A DNA stretch of 64,000 nt, taken from Hippea jasoniae. GTDB taxonomy: Bacteria > Campylobacterota_A > Desulfurellia > Desulfurellales > Hippeaceae. Position numbers and translations under genes: made by a program. Shown piece after piece: positions 34,889-44,615 of this stretch. The notes beneath the pieces are model-generated. The model was not told the origin of the DNA and made no database searches. It was given only the letters and a program-made list of their open reading frames with translations. The stretch spans positions 178,534-242,533 of the forward strand of contig NZ_JQLX01000012.1 in assembly GCF_000744435.1 (NCBI RefSeq), read 5' to 3'. The number at the start of each line of letters is the position of its first letter. Positions within the stretch are counted from its first letter, which is position 1.

Positions 34889-36598
34889 CTAATCTAACTT
34901 AAAAACATCTTTTATATTAAAAGACACATAACCGTTTTTCATATAAGCAGTATAAACAACATCGTAGATACCGCCAACATCAAGCTGTAGCTTATCGAAA
35001 CTAACCATCCATAAACTTGCAGTTCCATCATCAAGAAGGTATCGTGGATAGCGGTTTAATATCATTGTTTTATTTTTAACGATTACATTCTGAGTAAAAA
35101 AAAGCGGCTCTTCGTTTAGCGGGCCAAACGGCTCAAGCAACGACAGTTCCTCAACAAATTTTTTTGAAAATATATTGAAGTTTGATAGGCAATCTATGTT
35201 AAGTGTAGAAATGGTGGCCTCTTCTGGATATTTCTCTTTTATTATATCGTTTATGTTTTCGTAGAATTTATCAATGTTTTTTGTCTTTATTGTTATACCA
35301 ACGGCCATTTTATGGCCGCCGAATCTTTCAAGTAGATGGGATGTTTCCTTGATAATACTAAATAGATCGATATCGCCAAAACTTCTGCCGCTTCCAATGG
35401 AAAACTCACCCTCTTTTGCTATTATTATCGATGGTTTTTTATGCCTGTAGGCGATGGCGTTTGCCACTATTCCAATCAAACCCCTGTGCCAGCCTTTTTT
35501 GGCGGCTACAATGATTCTACTTGATGAGTTGCAAGCGAGCTTATCAACCTCTTCTATTATCTGATTTTGCAGCCTTCTTCTTTCGTTGTTGATCTGCTCA
35601 AGCTTTTCTGCTATGAGTTTTGCCTCCTCCATATTGTCGTTTGTAAACATATCTACAACAATGGATGCATCGGATAATCTACCTGCTGCATTTATCCTCG
35701 GGGCAATAACAAAACCCACATGTCTTGATGTGAGATTACCCTCAATGCCAGAAACCTTCTTCAAAAGCTCAATACCCGCTGTTGAATGTTGTTTATTAAA
35801 CAAACCTATTTTTACGCAAACCCTGTTTTCATCTAAAAGCGGCACTATATCGGCTAAAGTGCCAAGTGCTACAAGGTCAAGGTATTTTTTCAGGTTGGGC
35901 TCTTCTTTGTTTGTAAAAAATCCCTTTTTTCTCAGTTTATTTCTTAAGGCCATTATAAGGTTGAATGCAACACCAACGCCTGATAGCTCCTTAAAAGGAA
36001 AACGGGAGTTGTTTCTTTTAGGATCTATTACTGCAAATGCGTTGGGCAGTATATCCTGCGGCTCATGATGGTCTGTAATTATGACATCGATACCAACAGT
36101 TTTTGCAAACTCTACCTCATCTATACTTGTGATGCCGTTATCCACTGTTATTATTAAAGATGCCTTGCTTTCTATTGCCCTTTTGATAGCCTCAACGCTT
36201 AAACCGTAGCCATCCTCTCTTGTTGGAATGTAAAAGGATGCATTAATGCCAATCTCTTTAAGAAACATCAAAAGCAGGCTTGTTGCTGTAACGCCGTCTG
36301 TGTCGTAATCGCCAACAATTAAAATATTCTCCCTTTTGCCAATAGCTCTAATAATTCTATCAACGGCAATATCCATATCCTCAAGTAAAAAGGGATTGTA
36401 TAGCTGATTTAGAGAGGGAAAAAGAAACTCTTTAATCTGTTTTGCGCCTGTGATGTTTCTGTTTTTTAATATCCTTCTTGTTGCATCAAATAGCGTTAGC
36501 TGCCCTACCCTTACGGGAATATTTTTTAAACATTCATCCAAGATATTGAGTTTTTTTATCTCGCCTGTGATGCTTTTGGCTGTTTTTGTTTTTGACAT
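34889..36598 (-). CDS. recJ: Single-stranded-DNA exonuclease RecJ
   Basis: A 569-residue DHH-family 5'-3' exonuclease used in recombination and repair. The DHH domain shows ILIVGDYDTDGVTATSLL, VDNGITSIDEV, and the namesake ITDHHEPQD. DHHA1 follows with GWHRGLIGIVANAIA and GSGRSFGDIDL, and FGGHKMAVGITI. A C-terminal OB domain completes it. The start overlaps the argH stop by one base (TAATG). Confidence 0.94.
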   Translation of the reverse strand: MSKTKTAKSITGEIKKLNILDECLKNIPVRVGQLTLFDATRRILKNRNITGAKQIKEFLFPSLNQLYNPFLLEDMDIAVDRIIRAIGKRENILIVGDYDTDGVTATSLLLMFLKEIGINASFYIPTREDGYGLSVEAIKRAIESKASLIITVDNGITSIDEVEFAKTVGIDVIITDHHEPQDILPNAFAVIDPKRNNSRFPFKELSGVGVAFNLIMALRNKLRKKGFFTNKEEPNLKKYLDLVALGTLADIVPLLDENRVCVKIGLFNKQHSTAGIELLKKVSGIEGNLTSRHVGFVIAPRINAAGRLSDASIVVDMFTNDNMEEAKLIAEKLEQINNERRRLQNQIIEEVDKLACNSSSRIIVAAKKGWHRGLIGIVANAIAYRHKKPSIIIAKEGEFSIGSGRSFGDIDLFSIIKETSHLLERFGGHKMAVGITIKTKNIDKFYENINDIIKEKYPEEATISTLNIDCLSNFNIFSKKFVEELSLLEPFGPLNEEPLFFTQNVIVKNKTMILNRYPRYLLDDGTASLWMVSFDKLQLDVGGIYDVVYTAYMKNGYVSFNIKDVFKLD

Positions 36599-38415
36599 TA
36601 TAGTCTGCTAAAGTAGTCTTTTAAAATATCTTCATGATCAAAAACTATTGGCTGAGGTAGATTGTCTTTATCAAATAAACCTATTTCAAGTGCATCGTCT
36701 GAAGCCTTTGGTGTTCCTTCTGCCTTTGCCACAAAAACAGTTGTTATTGTGTGGTTTCTTGGGTCTCTGTCTGGTTTTGAATAGACACCCAAAAGGGATT
36801 TTAGCTCAACATCAAGCCCGGTCTCCTCTTTTGCCTCTCTTACTGCTGCATCTTCTGCAGATTCACCGTAGTCTATATATCCGCCGGGTATTGCCCAGCC
36901 AAAAGGCTCATTCTTTCTTCTAATTAATACAATTTTGTTGTCAACCTCAATAATTATGTCAACCGTTGGTATGGGATTTTTGTAGATTTTTACAGGGTAT
37001 CCACACCTTGGACATTCGACCCTGTCATTTATATCAGGCTGTTTTAATTCACTTTTGGCTTTTTTTATCATATTTTTAACATTTTCTCTTGCTGTGCCGC
37101 CGTAGCTTGTTCTTGAGTCAACAGCCTTTTTGTAGGATAAAACATCTATGATATCGCTTTCGATAAGCTCAAAAAACCCTTTTAGTTCGTCTATGCTTAA
37201 CTGATGGAGCTGTTTGTTTTGTTTTTCTGCATAAGCTACGATCTCTCCAACAATTCTGTGTGCTTCCCTGAAAGGCAGGCCTTTCTTGGCCAGGTAGTCT
37301 GCCACATCGGTTGCTGTTATGTAACCTTTTTGAAGCGATTTTTCCAGCGATTCAGATTTTGGTTTTATCTTTGGTATAAAACCTATCAAAATATCCAGGA
37401 TTCCCATTATTGTGTCTGTTGAATCAAAGAGCGATTCTTTATCTTCCTGCAGGTCTCTGTTGTATGTTAAAGGCAGTGCCTTCATTAGTGTTAGCATCTG
37501 GATGAGATTGCCGTAGGTACGAGCCGTTTTGCCTCTAACAAGCTCCATTGCATCGGGATTTTTTTTCTGCGGCATAATGCTTGAGCCTGTGCAGAATTCA
37601 TCCGGCAATTCAAAGAAATCGAATTCACTTGTTGAAAAAATAACCATCTCCTCGGCAAAACGGGACGCATGCATAGCGCAGATTGCCACATCGTTTAGAT
37701 ACTCTATTGCAAAATCCCTGTCAGATACTGCATCCATTGAGTTATTTGAGATCTTTGAAAATTTTAATTTTTCAGCTACAAACCTTCTGTCAATAGGAAA
37801 ACTTGTGCCAGCTAAGGCTCCACTTCCAAGTGGCAAAACATCTATCCGTTTGATTGTATCTAAAAATCTTTCACGATCCCGTTTAAATTTTTCATAATAA
37901 GCCATAAGGTAGTGGGAAAAAAGAACCGGTTGTGCATGCTGAAGATGCGTAAAGCCAGGCATTACAACATCGATATATTTTTCTGCCAACTCTACAATCT
38001 CTTCAAGCAGTTTTTTTAATTTATCTGAGATTTCTACTGTTGCATCGCGCAAAAAAAGCCTTATATCTAAAGCAATCTGATCGTTTCTGCTTCTTGCTGT
38101 ATGGAGTTTTCCACCAACCTTTCCCACAATTTCGATGAGTTTACGCTCAATATTCATGTGGATATCTTCATCCTCTATGCGAAAATCAAACTCACCCTCA
38201 TCGATCATGTGTTTTATTTTTCTCAAACCCTCTATTATTGTGTTAGCCTCTTCTTCTGTTATGATACCTGCTTTTGCAAGCATCTGGGCATGAACAATCG
38301 AGCCAGTGATGTCGTATTCATACAACCTTTTATCAAAACTGATCGATTCTGAGAATCGCTCCATTGTGGTATCTGTAGATGTAGAGAATCTACCACCCCA
38401 GAGTTTCTTATTCAT
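36598..38415 (-). CDS. argH: Argininosuccinate lyase fused to a C-terminal Nudix hydrolase
   Basis: About 605 residues, some 145 more than normal ArgH. Residues 1-455 are a complete lyase: KLWGGRFS at the start, [32 protein letters not shown] and the catalytic flexible loop [16 protein letters not shown]. After a short linker comes a Cys pair (CPRCG), the lead [12 protein letters not shown] and a full Nudix box with spacing G-x5-E-x7-REUxEExGU ([12 protein letters not shown], then REAKEETGL). The lyase makes arginine; the Nudix part would hydrolyse a nucleoside diphosphate derivative (ADP-ribose or NADH type). ATG 38415 overlaps the hom stop. No stop or frameshift lies at the junction. Confidence 0.92.
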   Translation of the reverse strand: MNKKLWGGRFSTSTDTTMERFSESISFDKRLYEYDITGSIVHAQMLAKAGIITEEEANTIIEGLRKIKHMIDEGEFDFRIEDEDIHMNIERKLIEIVGKVGGKLHTARSRNDQIALDIRLFLRDATVEISDKLKKLLEEIVELAEKYIDVVMPGFTHLQHAQPVLFSHYLMAYYEKFKRDRERFLDTIKRIDVLPLGSGALAGTSFPIDRRFVAEKLKFSKISNNSMDAVSDRDFAIEYLNDVAICAMHASRFAEEMVIFSTSEFDFFELPDEFCTGSSIMPQKKNPDAMELVRGKTARTYGNLIQMLTLMKALPLTYNRDLQEDKESLFDSTDTIMGILDILIGFIPKIKPKSESLEKSLQKGYITATDVADYLAKKGLPFREAHRIVGEIVAYAEKQNKQLHQLSIDELKGFFELIESDIIDVLSYKKAVDSRTSYGGTARENVKNMIKKAKSELKQPDINDRVECPRCGYPVKIYKNPIPTVDIIIEVDNKIVLIRRKNEPFGWAIPGGYIDYGESAEDAAVREAKEETGLDVELKSLLGVYSKPDRDPRNHTITTVFVAKAEGTPKASDDALEIGLFDKDNLPQPIVFDHEDILKDYFSRL

Positions 38416-39700
38416 CGTCAACCCTCACAAGCAATACAGGCTCTTTAACAAAATTAAACTTTTCTATGATTGAAAGTGCCTGTTTGATGGCTGATTCTTT
38501 GGCTGTATGCGTAAATACGATCAACGGCACCCACGCTTCATCCCTGTTTGGTTGAATAACGCTTTTTATACTGATGTCAAACTCGCCTAAAATGCCAGCG
38601 ATCTTTGAAAGCACGCCCGCCTGATCCTTAACAGTAAACCTCAAGTAATAGCTCATTTCTAAATCGTCTATGTTTTTGATAGGTCTTTTTTTGACATAAT
38701 TGAAAGGAAAAGCCATTAACGGCACGCGCAGATTTGTTTTGTTGTTTATGTTTCTTGCAATATCCATAATATCTGCAACAACTGCGCTTGCTGTAGGCAG
38801 GCTTCCTGCACCCTTTCCTATATAAATAGTTTCATCATCCATATCGGTTTTAACCTTGATTGCATTAAACTCACCCTCTGTTTTGGCTAAAATATCACCT
38901 TTTTTGACCATTGTGGGATGAACTCTGACATCTATTTTTCCATCCGTGAGGCTTGTGATACCCAATAGCTTTATTCTATAACCCAGTTCATCGGCAAATT
39001 TTAAATCAAGCAGACTGATTCGTTTGATACCTTCTGTATAAACATCTGCTACCTTAACATTATCTCCAAATGAGATTGAGCTCAGGATTGCCATTTTATG
39101 GGCTGAATCGATGCCTTCAATATCAAATGTAGGATCAGCTTCGGCAAACCCTTTTTTTTGTGCATCCTTTAGTGCATCATCAAACGACATCTCATTGTTA
39201 AACATTTCAGATAAAATGTAATTGCATGTGCCGTTAACAATGGCTTTGATCGATATAATATTGTTTGCTGCCAATGATTCTTTTATGGCTTTTATGATGG
39301 GTATGCCACCAGCAACGGATGCTTCATAACCCACATCAACCTTATTTTCAAAAGCCTTTGAGAAAATCTCATAACCGTATTCGGCAAGTAGAGCCTTATT
39401 TGCTGTAACCACGCTTTTCTTTTTATCAATCGCTGATAGAATAAAATCCTTGGCAGCGTCTATCCCGCCAATAAGCTCAACGATTATATCGATATCGTCA
39501 GAAAGCAACTCATCAAAGCTGTTTGCAATCTTTCCTTCAACAAGATTCTTTACTTCATCTTTGATGCTTTTTGCATAAACCTTCTTTAAAACAAGCTCAA
39601 AACCCAGCCTTTTTTTAATAATTTCACTGTTTTGTGTTAAGATTTTAACAACGCCGCTTCCAACAGTTCCAGCGCCTATCAATCCAACATTGATTGCCAT
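38408..39700 (-). CDS. hom: Homoserine dehydrogenase
   Basis: A 430-residue enzyme with an NAD(P)-binding domain ([16 protein letters not shown]), the central catalytic part ([22 protein letters not shown], and [17 protein letters not shown]) and a C-terminal ACT domain ([26 protein letters not shown] in part) for feedback control by threonine. It reduces aspartate semialdehyde to homoserine. It heads the - strand unit hom-argH-recJ-nrdJ-tyrS-coaX-gpsA and has its own promoter. Confidence 0.95.
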   Translation of the reverse strand: MAINVGLIGAGTVGSGVVKILTQNSEIIKKRLGFELVLKKVYAKSIKDEVKNLVEGKIANSFDELLSDDIDIIVELIGGIDAAKDFILSAIDKKKSVVTANKALLAEYGYEIFSKAFENKVDVGYEASVAGGIPIIKAIKESLAANNIISIKAIVNGTCNYILSEMFNNEMSFDDALKDAQKKGFAEADPTFDIEGIDSAHKMAILSSISFGDNVKVADVYTEGIKRISLLDLKFADELGYRIKLLGITSLTDGKIDVRVHPTMVKKGDILAKTEGEFNAIKVKTDMDDETIYIGKGAGSLPTASAVVADIMDIARNINNKTNLRVPLMAFPFNYVKKRPIKNIDDLEMSYYLRFTVKDQAGVLSKIAGILGEFDISIKSVIQPNRDEAWVPLIVFTHTAKESAIKQALSIIEKFNFVKEPVLLVRVDDE

Positions 39701-39736
39701 AGCCTACCTTCCTTTGCATCAAAGTTTCATCTCGAT

Positions 39737-39765
39737 AATATAAAATTTATGTCAAACAATGTCAA
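39737..39765 (-). promoter_or_regulatory. Sigma-70-type promoter of hom
   Basis: On the - strand, a perfect TTGACA (39760-39765), 17-base spacer and TATATT (39737-39742). A leader of about 30 bases ends in an AAGGAAGG ribosome site. It is in the 93-base gap between aroF and hom. Confidence 0.65.
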
Positions 39766-39793
39766 AAATTTAGTTTTTATTCTTTAAAAATTT

Positions 39794-40825
39794 CTATTGA
39801 ATTACCTTACCCACAACAGCTGCTATCTTTTTAATATCCTCCATTAGTTCACAGAACTCCTCAATTGTTAACTGCTGGGCTGCATCTGAAACGGCTATGG
39901 CTGGGTTGTAGTGCACCTCAATTAACAGACCGTCAGCTCCTGCTGCTATTGCTGCCCTTGCTAAAGCCGGTACATACTCCCTTTTGCCTGCAGCATGCGA
40001 TGGATCTATTATAACAGGTAGATGTGTTTCCTTTTTTAATACGGGAACAGCTGATATATCCAGTGTGTTTCTTGTTGCTGTTTCAAAGGTTCTTATGCCT
40101 CGCTCACACAGAATTACATCGGCATTTCCCTCGCTCATAACATATTCTGCACTCATCAAAAATTCCTGAATAGTTGTTGCCATACCTCTTTTTAGAAGCA
40201 CAGGCTTGTCTGTTTGGCCAACAAGCTTCAATAAAGAGAAATTCTGTATATTTCTGGCCCCGATTTGCAGTATGTCAGCGTATTTTAAAACCACATCTAA
40301 ATCCTTTGGATTCATAACCTCTGTTACGATGGGCATATTCGTCTTTTCACCGGCTTCTTTTAAAAGTTTTAAGCCTTCTTCGCCAAGCCCCTGAAAGGTG
40401 TAGGGTGATGTTCTTGGCTTGAATGCACCGCCCCTTAAGATATGAGCTGAGCATTTTTTTATGCCTGTTGCTGTTGTAAGCATCTGTTCTCTATTTTCCA
40501 CAGAGCAGGGTCCTGCCATCATGGTAAAATTCTCACCGCCGATTTTTATTCCTTTTACATCGATTATCGTATCGTAGTCTTTGTTTTCTCTTGATGCTAA
40601 TTTGTACGGTTTTGAAACCCTGTGAACACTATCAACTGCTTTATCTAAAGAAAAAACAGCAACCGGGTCTATTTTTTCTATCTTTTTGTCTATATCCCCT
40701 ATAACACCTATGATTGTGCGTCTGCTACCCTTAGAGATGTGAGCTTTTAACCCTAACTCTTCAATCTTTTGTTTTAGCCGTTCTACATCCTCATCCTTTG
40801 AACTTTTTTTCGTTACGATAATCAT
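39794..40825 (-). CDS. aroF: 3-deoxy-7-phosphoheptulonate (DAHP) synthase
   Basis: A 343-residue type I-beta DAHP synthase, the first enzyme of aromatic amino acid synthesis. Residues 1-75 are a ferredoxin-like (FL/ACT-like) regulatory domain; the TIM barrel has MAGPCSVENREQ, RGGAFKPRTSPYTFQGLG, QIGARNIQNFSLL, LLKRGMATTIQEFL and IDPSHAAGKRE. In related enzymes the N-terminal domain confers tyrosine or phenylalanine inhibition. The start at 40825 (MIIVTKK) has the ribosome site AGGAGGTG; the frame stays open further upstream only through the terminator hairpin. Expression is probably also controlled by the leader-peptide attenuator before it. Confidence 0.95.
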   Translation of the reverse strand: MIIVTKKSSKDEDVERLKQKIEELGLKAHISKGSRRTIIGVIGDIDKKIEKIDPVAVFSLDKAVDSVHRVSKPYKLASRENKDYDTIIDVKGIKIGGENFTMMAGPCSVENREQMLTTATGIKKCSAHILRGGAFKPRTSPYTFQGLGEEGLKLLKEAGEKTNMPIVTEVMNPKDLDVVLKYADILQIGARNIQNFSLLKLVGQTDKPVLLKRGMATTIQEFLMSAEYVMSEGNADVILCERGIRTFETATRNTLDISAVPVLKKETHLPVIIDPSHAAGKREYVPALARAAIAAGADGLLIEVHYNPAIAVSDAAQQLTIEEFCELMEDIKKIAAVVGKVIQ

Positions 40826-40855
40826 AACAACACCTCCTAAAAAATTTCGGCCAAT

Positions 40856-40909
40856 AAAAAAAGCCGTTTGGATCGACCATCCCCTGGAGGATAGCCTATC
40901 CAAACGGCT
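40856..40909 (-). terminator. Intrinsic terminator/attenuator in the aroF leader
   Basis: On the - strand a 12-bp perfect outer stem (40898-40909 with 40862-40873: AGCCGTTTGGAT and ATCCAAACGGCT) encloses further pairing and is followed at once by a run of T residues (40861 down to 40856). It is 30 bases upstream of the aroF start codon, so termination here would prevent aroF expression. The loop contains TCCTCCA, complementary to TGGAGGA in the leader peptide reading frame, a possible antiterminator pairing. Confidence 0.88.
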
Positions 40910-40932
40910 CAACAAAAAGCCTTACAAATAGA

Positions 40933-41004
40933 CTACCCCCCTCCTCCAAACCAATAGTAATAAAAGCTAAAGTTATGGGAAACAAAGAAAGCTACATTCA
41001 TCAT
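40933..41004 (-). CDS. Aromatic amino acid leader peptide of aroF
   Basis: A 23-residue open frame starting at ATG 41004 (a second ATG follows directly). The peptide starts MMNVA, contains FFVSHNFSFYYYWF and ends in FGGGG: nine of 23 residues are aromatic (five Phe, three Tyr, one Trp). It lies between a promoter and an intrinsic terminator just before the DAHP synthase gene. This is the classic layout of ribosome-mediated attenuation: scarcity of charged Phe-, Tyr- or Trp-tRNA would stall the ribosome and favour read-through into aroF. No clear ribosome site precedes it; the start lies about 9 bases from the -10 element, so the mRNA is nearly leaderless. Confidence 0.85.
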   Translation of the reverse strand: MMNVAFFVSHNFSFYYYWFGGGG

Positions 41005-41013
41005 AGTGCAGTC

Positions 41014-41042
41014 TTAATACCACATATGTTTAAAAAAAGCAA
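41014..41042 (-). promoter_or_regulatory. Promoter of the aroF leader transcript
   Basis: On the - strand TTGCTT (41037-41042), a 17-base spacer and TATTAA (41014-41019). Transcription would start near 41007, two or three bases before the leader peptide's ATG. It is divergent from the tRNA-Ser promoter. Confidence 0.6.
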
Positions 41043-41063
41043 GTAAAAAATTTGACCTTACAA

Positions 41064-41092
41064 TTGACTAAAAGGGGTGTTTTTGTTATAAG
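41064..41092 (+). promoter_or_regulatory. Promoter of tRNA-Ser
   Basis: TTGACT (41064-41069), a 17-base spacer and TATAAG (41087-41092). The mature tRNA begins at 41099, seven bases after the -10 element, so the primary transcript would have almost no 5' leader. Confidence 0.65.
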
Positions 41093-41098
41093 GTCTGC

Positions 41099-41189
<91 letters not shown>

Positions 41190-41193
41190 TTGT

Positions 41194-42927
41194 CTATGTT
41201 TTTTGAGTCATTATCTCCACACCAAGCTCTTTGAGTTTTAACAGAATTTCCTCTTTATTATGCAATTTCACAAGTTCATTTATTCCTTTTTCTAAATACC
41301 CTATGTCAACTGTTTTTGTTTTAGCTACAAGTATAGATTCATACTGGGTTTTTCTGTCTGCCTCGTTTACAAGCAGCTCCTCAAACAGCTTTTCCCCTTC
41401 TCTTAAGCCTGTAAACACTATTTGACTCTCATCCTTTCCATAGATTTTCAACATTTTTTTAGCAAGCTCCACTATCTTTACAGGCTCTCCCATATCAAGG
41501 ATAAAAATCTCACCACCTTTGCCTATGCTTGCAGCCTGCAAAACCAACTTACATGCCTCAGGTATGAGCATAAAATAGCGCTTAACCTCTGGGTGTGTGA
41601 CTGTCAGGGGCTTACCCTCCTCTATCAGTTTTTTAAATTTGGGAACAACGCTGCCGCTGCTGTTTAGGACATTTCCGAATCTTACGCTCACAATTTCTGT
41701 TTTCCCTTTAAAATTTTGAGCATATAACTCACACAGCCTTTTTGTTGCCCCCATAACACTTGTTGGCCTCACAGCCTTGTCTGTTGAGATCAAAACGAAC
41801 TTTTTACAGTTATACTTTTCTGCTAACTCTATTGTGTTTTTTGTTCCTATTATGTTGTTTATTACAGCTGAGCGGGGATTTTCTTCACACAGCGGCACAT
41901 GTTTATATGCTGCTGCATGGATAACAATATCGGGTGAGTATTCTTTAAATACTCTCTCAAGTTCTTGTTTGTCCACTACATTTACGAGTTTGCCTTCTAT
42001 TTGAGGTAGCTCTTCTTTGATTTTGTATAGATTAAACTCGCTTGCTTCAATAACCACAACTTTTTTTGCCTTAAAAAATACACACTGGCGAACAAGCTCG
42101 CTGCCTATACTACCTCCGCCACCTGTTATAAGAATCGTTTTATCTTTAACAAATTCTGATATGGCTCTTTGGTCTAAATCACGGGGTTTCCGAGACAATA
42201 AATCTTCAATGGACAACTCCCTTATTATGTTGGAAAAGGGATTGTAAATTTTGATGTCCTCTATATTTTTATCTTTTAGTAGTTCAAAGAGTTGATTTAG
42301 TTTATCAGGCGGTAGTTGTTTTGTAATTATAGCTGTTTTAATATTTTCCGGTATGCTTTTTATATCCCTTACCTTAAATCCAAAAAAATAGCTTCCTATT
42401 GTTTCTTTGCTTTCATCAAATACACCTACAACATTAAAGGGAAAATCCTGTTTAAAGATCGTTGCAGCTTTGTCGGATACGCCTATTATTATAGCAGGAG
42501 GCTTATTTTTTGTATTGTTTTCTAAAAAGAGTCTTTTTGAAATCCTAAAAAAACCTATAAAAATAAAGCTCAAAACAAAATCGATTAATATTGCACTTCT
42601 TGGATAAGGCAAAAAAAAGTTTCTAAAAAAAAATATAATCATAAAGCCGTATATATATGCAGCTATTAAGGCGATGGTTAGCTCTTTTAGCTCAAGTAAG
42701 GAAAAATATCTCCAGCTTACAAAATATAACCTGAATGTGTAGAGAAAGAGTATCTTTAAAATAGCAAAAACAAAAAAAATCTTGGTGAATGAGTGGTAAA
42801 AATCTACGGGAATATGGAAGTTAAATCTCAAAAGATAAGCTGTGTATAGTGAGACAAAGGAAAGCAGAAAATCACCGATTATAAAAAAGATGGCGCGTGT
42901 TGTTTTAGACTTTTTTAATAAGTTCAC
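41194..42927 (-). CDS. Membrane-bound UDP-GlcNAc 4,6-dehydratase (PglF/WbpM type)
   Basis: A 577-residue protein with four N-terminal membrane helices, a CoA-binding-like domain and a C-terminal SDR domain. The NAD motif is ILITGGGGSIGSELVRQ. The usual Tyr-x3-Lys is replaced by Met-x3-Lys in STDKAVRPTSVMGATKR, the form characteristic of large PglF/WbpM/FlaA1-type enzymes. It makes UDP-4-keto-6-deoxy-GlcNAc, first step to bacillosamine or fucosamine-type sugars. It is the last gene of the - strand polysaccharide cluster and overlaps the aminotransferase gene. Confidence 0.91.
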   Translation of the reverse strand: MNLLKKSKTTRAIFFIIGDFLLSFVSLYTAYLLRFNFHIPVDFYHSFTKIFFVFAILKILFLYTFRLYFVSWRYFSLLELKELTIALIAAYIYGFMIIFFFRNFFLPYPRSAILIDFVLSFIFIGFFRISKRLFLENNTKNKPPAIIIGVSDKAATIFKQDFPFNVVGVFDESKETIGSYFFGFKVRDIKSIPENIKTAIITKQLPPDKLNQLFELLKDKNIEDIKIYNPFSNIIRELSIEDLLSRKPRDLDQRAISEFVKDKTILITGGGGSIGSELVRQCVFFKAKKVVVIEASEFNLYKIKEELPQIEGKLVNVVDKQELERVFKEYSPDIVIHAAAYKHVPLCEENPRSAVINNIIGTKNTIELAEKYNCKKFVLISTDKAVRPTSVMGATKRLCELYAQNFKGKTEIVSVRFGNVLNSSGSVVPKFKKLIEEGKPLTVTHPEVKRYFMLIPEACKLVLQAASIGKGGEIFILDMGEPVKIVELAKKMLKIYGKDESQIVFTGLREGEKLFEELLVNEADRKTQYESILVAKTKTVDIGYLEKGINELVKLHNKEEILLKLKELGVEIMTQKT

Positions 42928-43990
42928 AGATTCGTTTCACCTCCTCAAAACTTAAGGCTGTGCCACTTGGCATACATAAACCTTTTTTAAAAAACGACTC
43001 ACTTTTTCCGTTTATATAGGCTTTTGCTGATTTAAATACAGGTTGTAGGTGCATTGGTTTCCACAGTGGTCTTGTTTCTATGTTAAAATTTTTTAAATAT
43101 TCAAGTACTTTTATAGGGTTTTTATCTTTAAACAGACAGGTTGTAAGCCACCTATTTCCGTATGCGTTTTTAATTTCTGGCATAAATTCAGCGATTTCGC
43201 TTAAGTTTTGTGAATAAATTTTAAATATCTCCCTTTTTTTTCTGATCCTTTCTTTTAATACCTCAACCTGACCAAGCCCTATTGCTGCCAACACATTGCT
43301 CATTCTATAATTGTAGCCTATTTCTTTGTGCTCATACCAGTATTCATTTTCCTTTGCCTGTGAGGCTAAAAACCTTGCCTTTTCAATCCATTCTTTGTTG
43401 TTGCTTACAAGAATTCCACCTCCGCCTGTTGTTATAATCTTGTTACCGTTAAAACTATACACACCAAAATGTCCAAAAGTGCCTGTGTGTTTGTTTTTTA
43501 GTGTTGCTCCTAAGGATTCTGCTGCATCCTCTATCACATACACGCCGTATTTTAAAGCCAAATTCATGATCTCGTCAATTTTGGCAGGTTGACCATAAAG
43601 ATGTGTTACAATAATAGCTTTTGGTTTTTCTTTTTTGATGGCTTCCTCAACAAGATTCGGGTCTATATTCCAGCTTTCATCGCTATCTATAAAGATTGGC
43701 TCTGCGTTCTGGTATAAAATAGGTGCAACAGAGCCTATAAATGTAAATGTTGATGCAAGAACTTTGTCACTGCTTTTGATATTTAGTATTCTCAAAGCAA
43801 GATGTATGGCTGCTGTACCACTTGATAAAGCCACGCTGTATTTAGCTTTTGTATAGTTGCATATAGCATGTTCAAATTTCTCAATAAACGGCCCAACCGG
43901 TGCAATGTAGTTGCTTTCAAAAGCTTCTTTTACATATTTTATCTCATTTTTCCCCATATGAGGAGGAGAGAGAAAGATTTGTTTAGGCAT
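42905..43990 (-). CDS. PglE-like DegT/DnrJ sugar aminotransferase
   Basis: A 361-residue PLP enzyme. PLP-binding lysine is in FGVYSFNGNKIITTGGGG, and the family motifs SVALSSGTAAIHLALR and VIEDAAESLGA are present. The N-terminus IFLSPPHMGKNEIKYVKEAF and context next to a PglF-type dehydratase indicate transfer of an amino group to C4 of UDP-4-keto-6-deoxy-GlcNAc. It has normal length. Confidence 0.88.
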   Translation of the reverse strand: MPKQIFLSPPHMGKNEIKYVKEAFESNYIAPVGPFIEKFEHAICNYTKAKYSVALSSGTAAIHLALRILNIKSSDKVLASTFTFIGSVAPILYQNAEPIFIDSDESWNIDPNLVEEAIKKEKPKAIIVTHLYGQPAKIDEIMNLALKYGVYVIEDAAESLGATLKNKHTGTFGHFGVYSFNGNKIITTGGGGILVSNNKEWIEKARFLASQAKENEYWYEHKEIGYNYRMSNVLAAIGLGQVEVLKERIRKKREIFKIYSQNLSEIAEFMPEIKNAYGNRWLTTCLFKDKNPIKVLEYLKNFNIETRPLWKPMHLQPVFKSAKAYINGKSESFFKKGLCMPSGTALSFEEVKRICELIKKV

Positions 43991-44000
43991 TCTGCTTTTC

Positions 44001-44615
44001 CTATATTTTTAATGTATTGTAAATTTCTTCTAAATTTAGAATTTCAAAGTCAGCGTTGTTTTCTATGTTAGAATATATACCTCTTTTATTTTTTAATCTG
44101 ATTGTTATCCACGATAATCTTTTTGGTATTGTAAAGTCTTTTTGAGGATTATCACCTATATACACATATTCATCGTTAGGAAAAAGTTTCATTACTTCTA
44201 AAAAAGGTTTGACTTCAAGTTTGTGGGAATGTAGGAAATCAGAAAAAATTGGTTTTTTAATATATAAATTCAAGTTGAGAGCATAAAATTTGTTTTTTTG
44301 CATAATATAGTGACCATCTGTTATTAAAGATATATTACACTTAATACGTCCTAAAATATTGGAAGCATCTTCTCTGAGTGAGATTTTTGGCTTGTGAAAT
44401 CTATATATCTCAATGAGTTTTTGAAGTGGTATAGAAATTTTGAATCTATCTATGAGTTTATTGAAAATTTTACCACTACCTGCTTTTAAAAATTCTTCCC
44501 ACATAAAATCAAAATAGTGACTTGATCCTAAATACTCACTTATTTCTAAGAAACCACTTTTTACAAAATCAATTTCATCGTATAAGGTGTCATCAAGGTC
44601 AAATACTATTACCAT
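44001..44615 (-). CDS. HAD-superfamily hydrolase
   Basis: A 204-residue HAD protein. Motif I is VFDLDDTLYDE, motif II SLITDG, and motif IV with DNPQKDF (YIGDNPQKD). The cap domain is small and helical (subclass I). The substrate is unknown. It overlaps an ATP-grasp gene by 17 bases; such ATP-grasp/HAD pairs recur in surface-sugar loci, where they may act one after the other on the same metabolite. Confidence 0.83.
   Translation of the reverse strand: MVIVFDLDDTLYDEIDFVKSGFLEISEYLGSSHYFDFMWEEFLKAGSGKIFNKLIDRFKISIPLQKLIEIYRFHKPKISLREDASNILGRIKCNISLITDGHYIMQKNKFYALNLNLYIKKPIFSDFLHSHKLEVKPFLEVMKLFPNDEYVYIGDNPQKDFTIPKRLSWITIRLKNKRGIYSNIENNADFEILNLEEIYNTLKI

Noticed and set aside
40826..40915. Extension of the DAHP synthase frame 30 codons upstream to 40915
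   Set aside because: The extra residues have no similarity to the family, cover the terminator stem, and bypass the strong AGGAGGTG ribosome site before the ATG at 40825.
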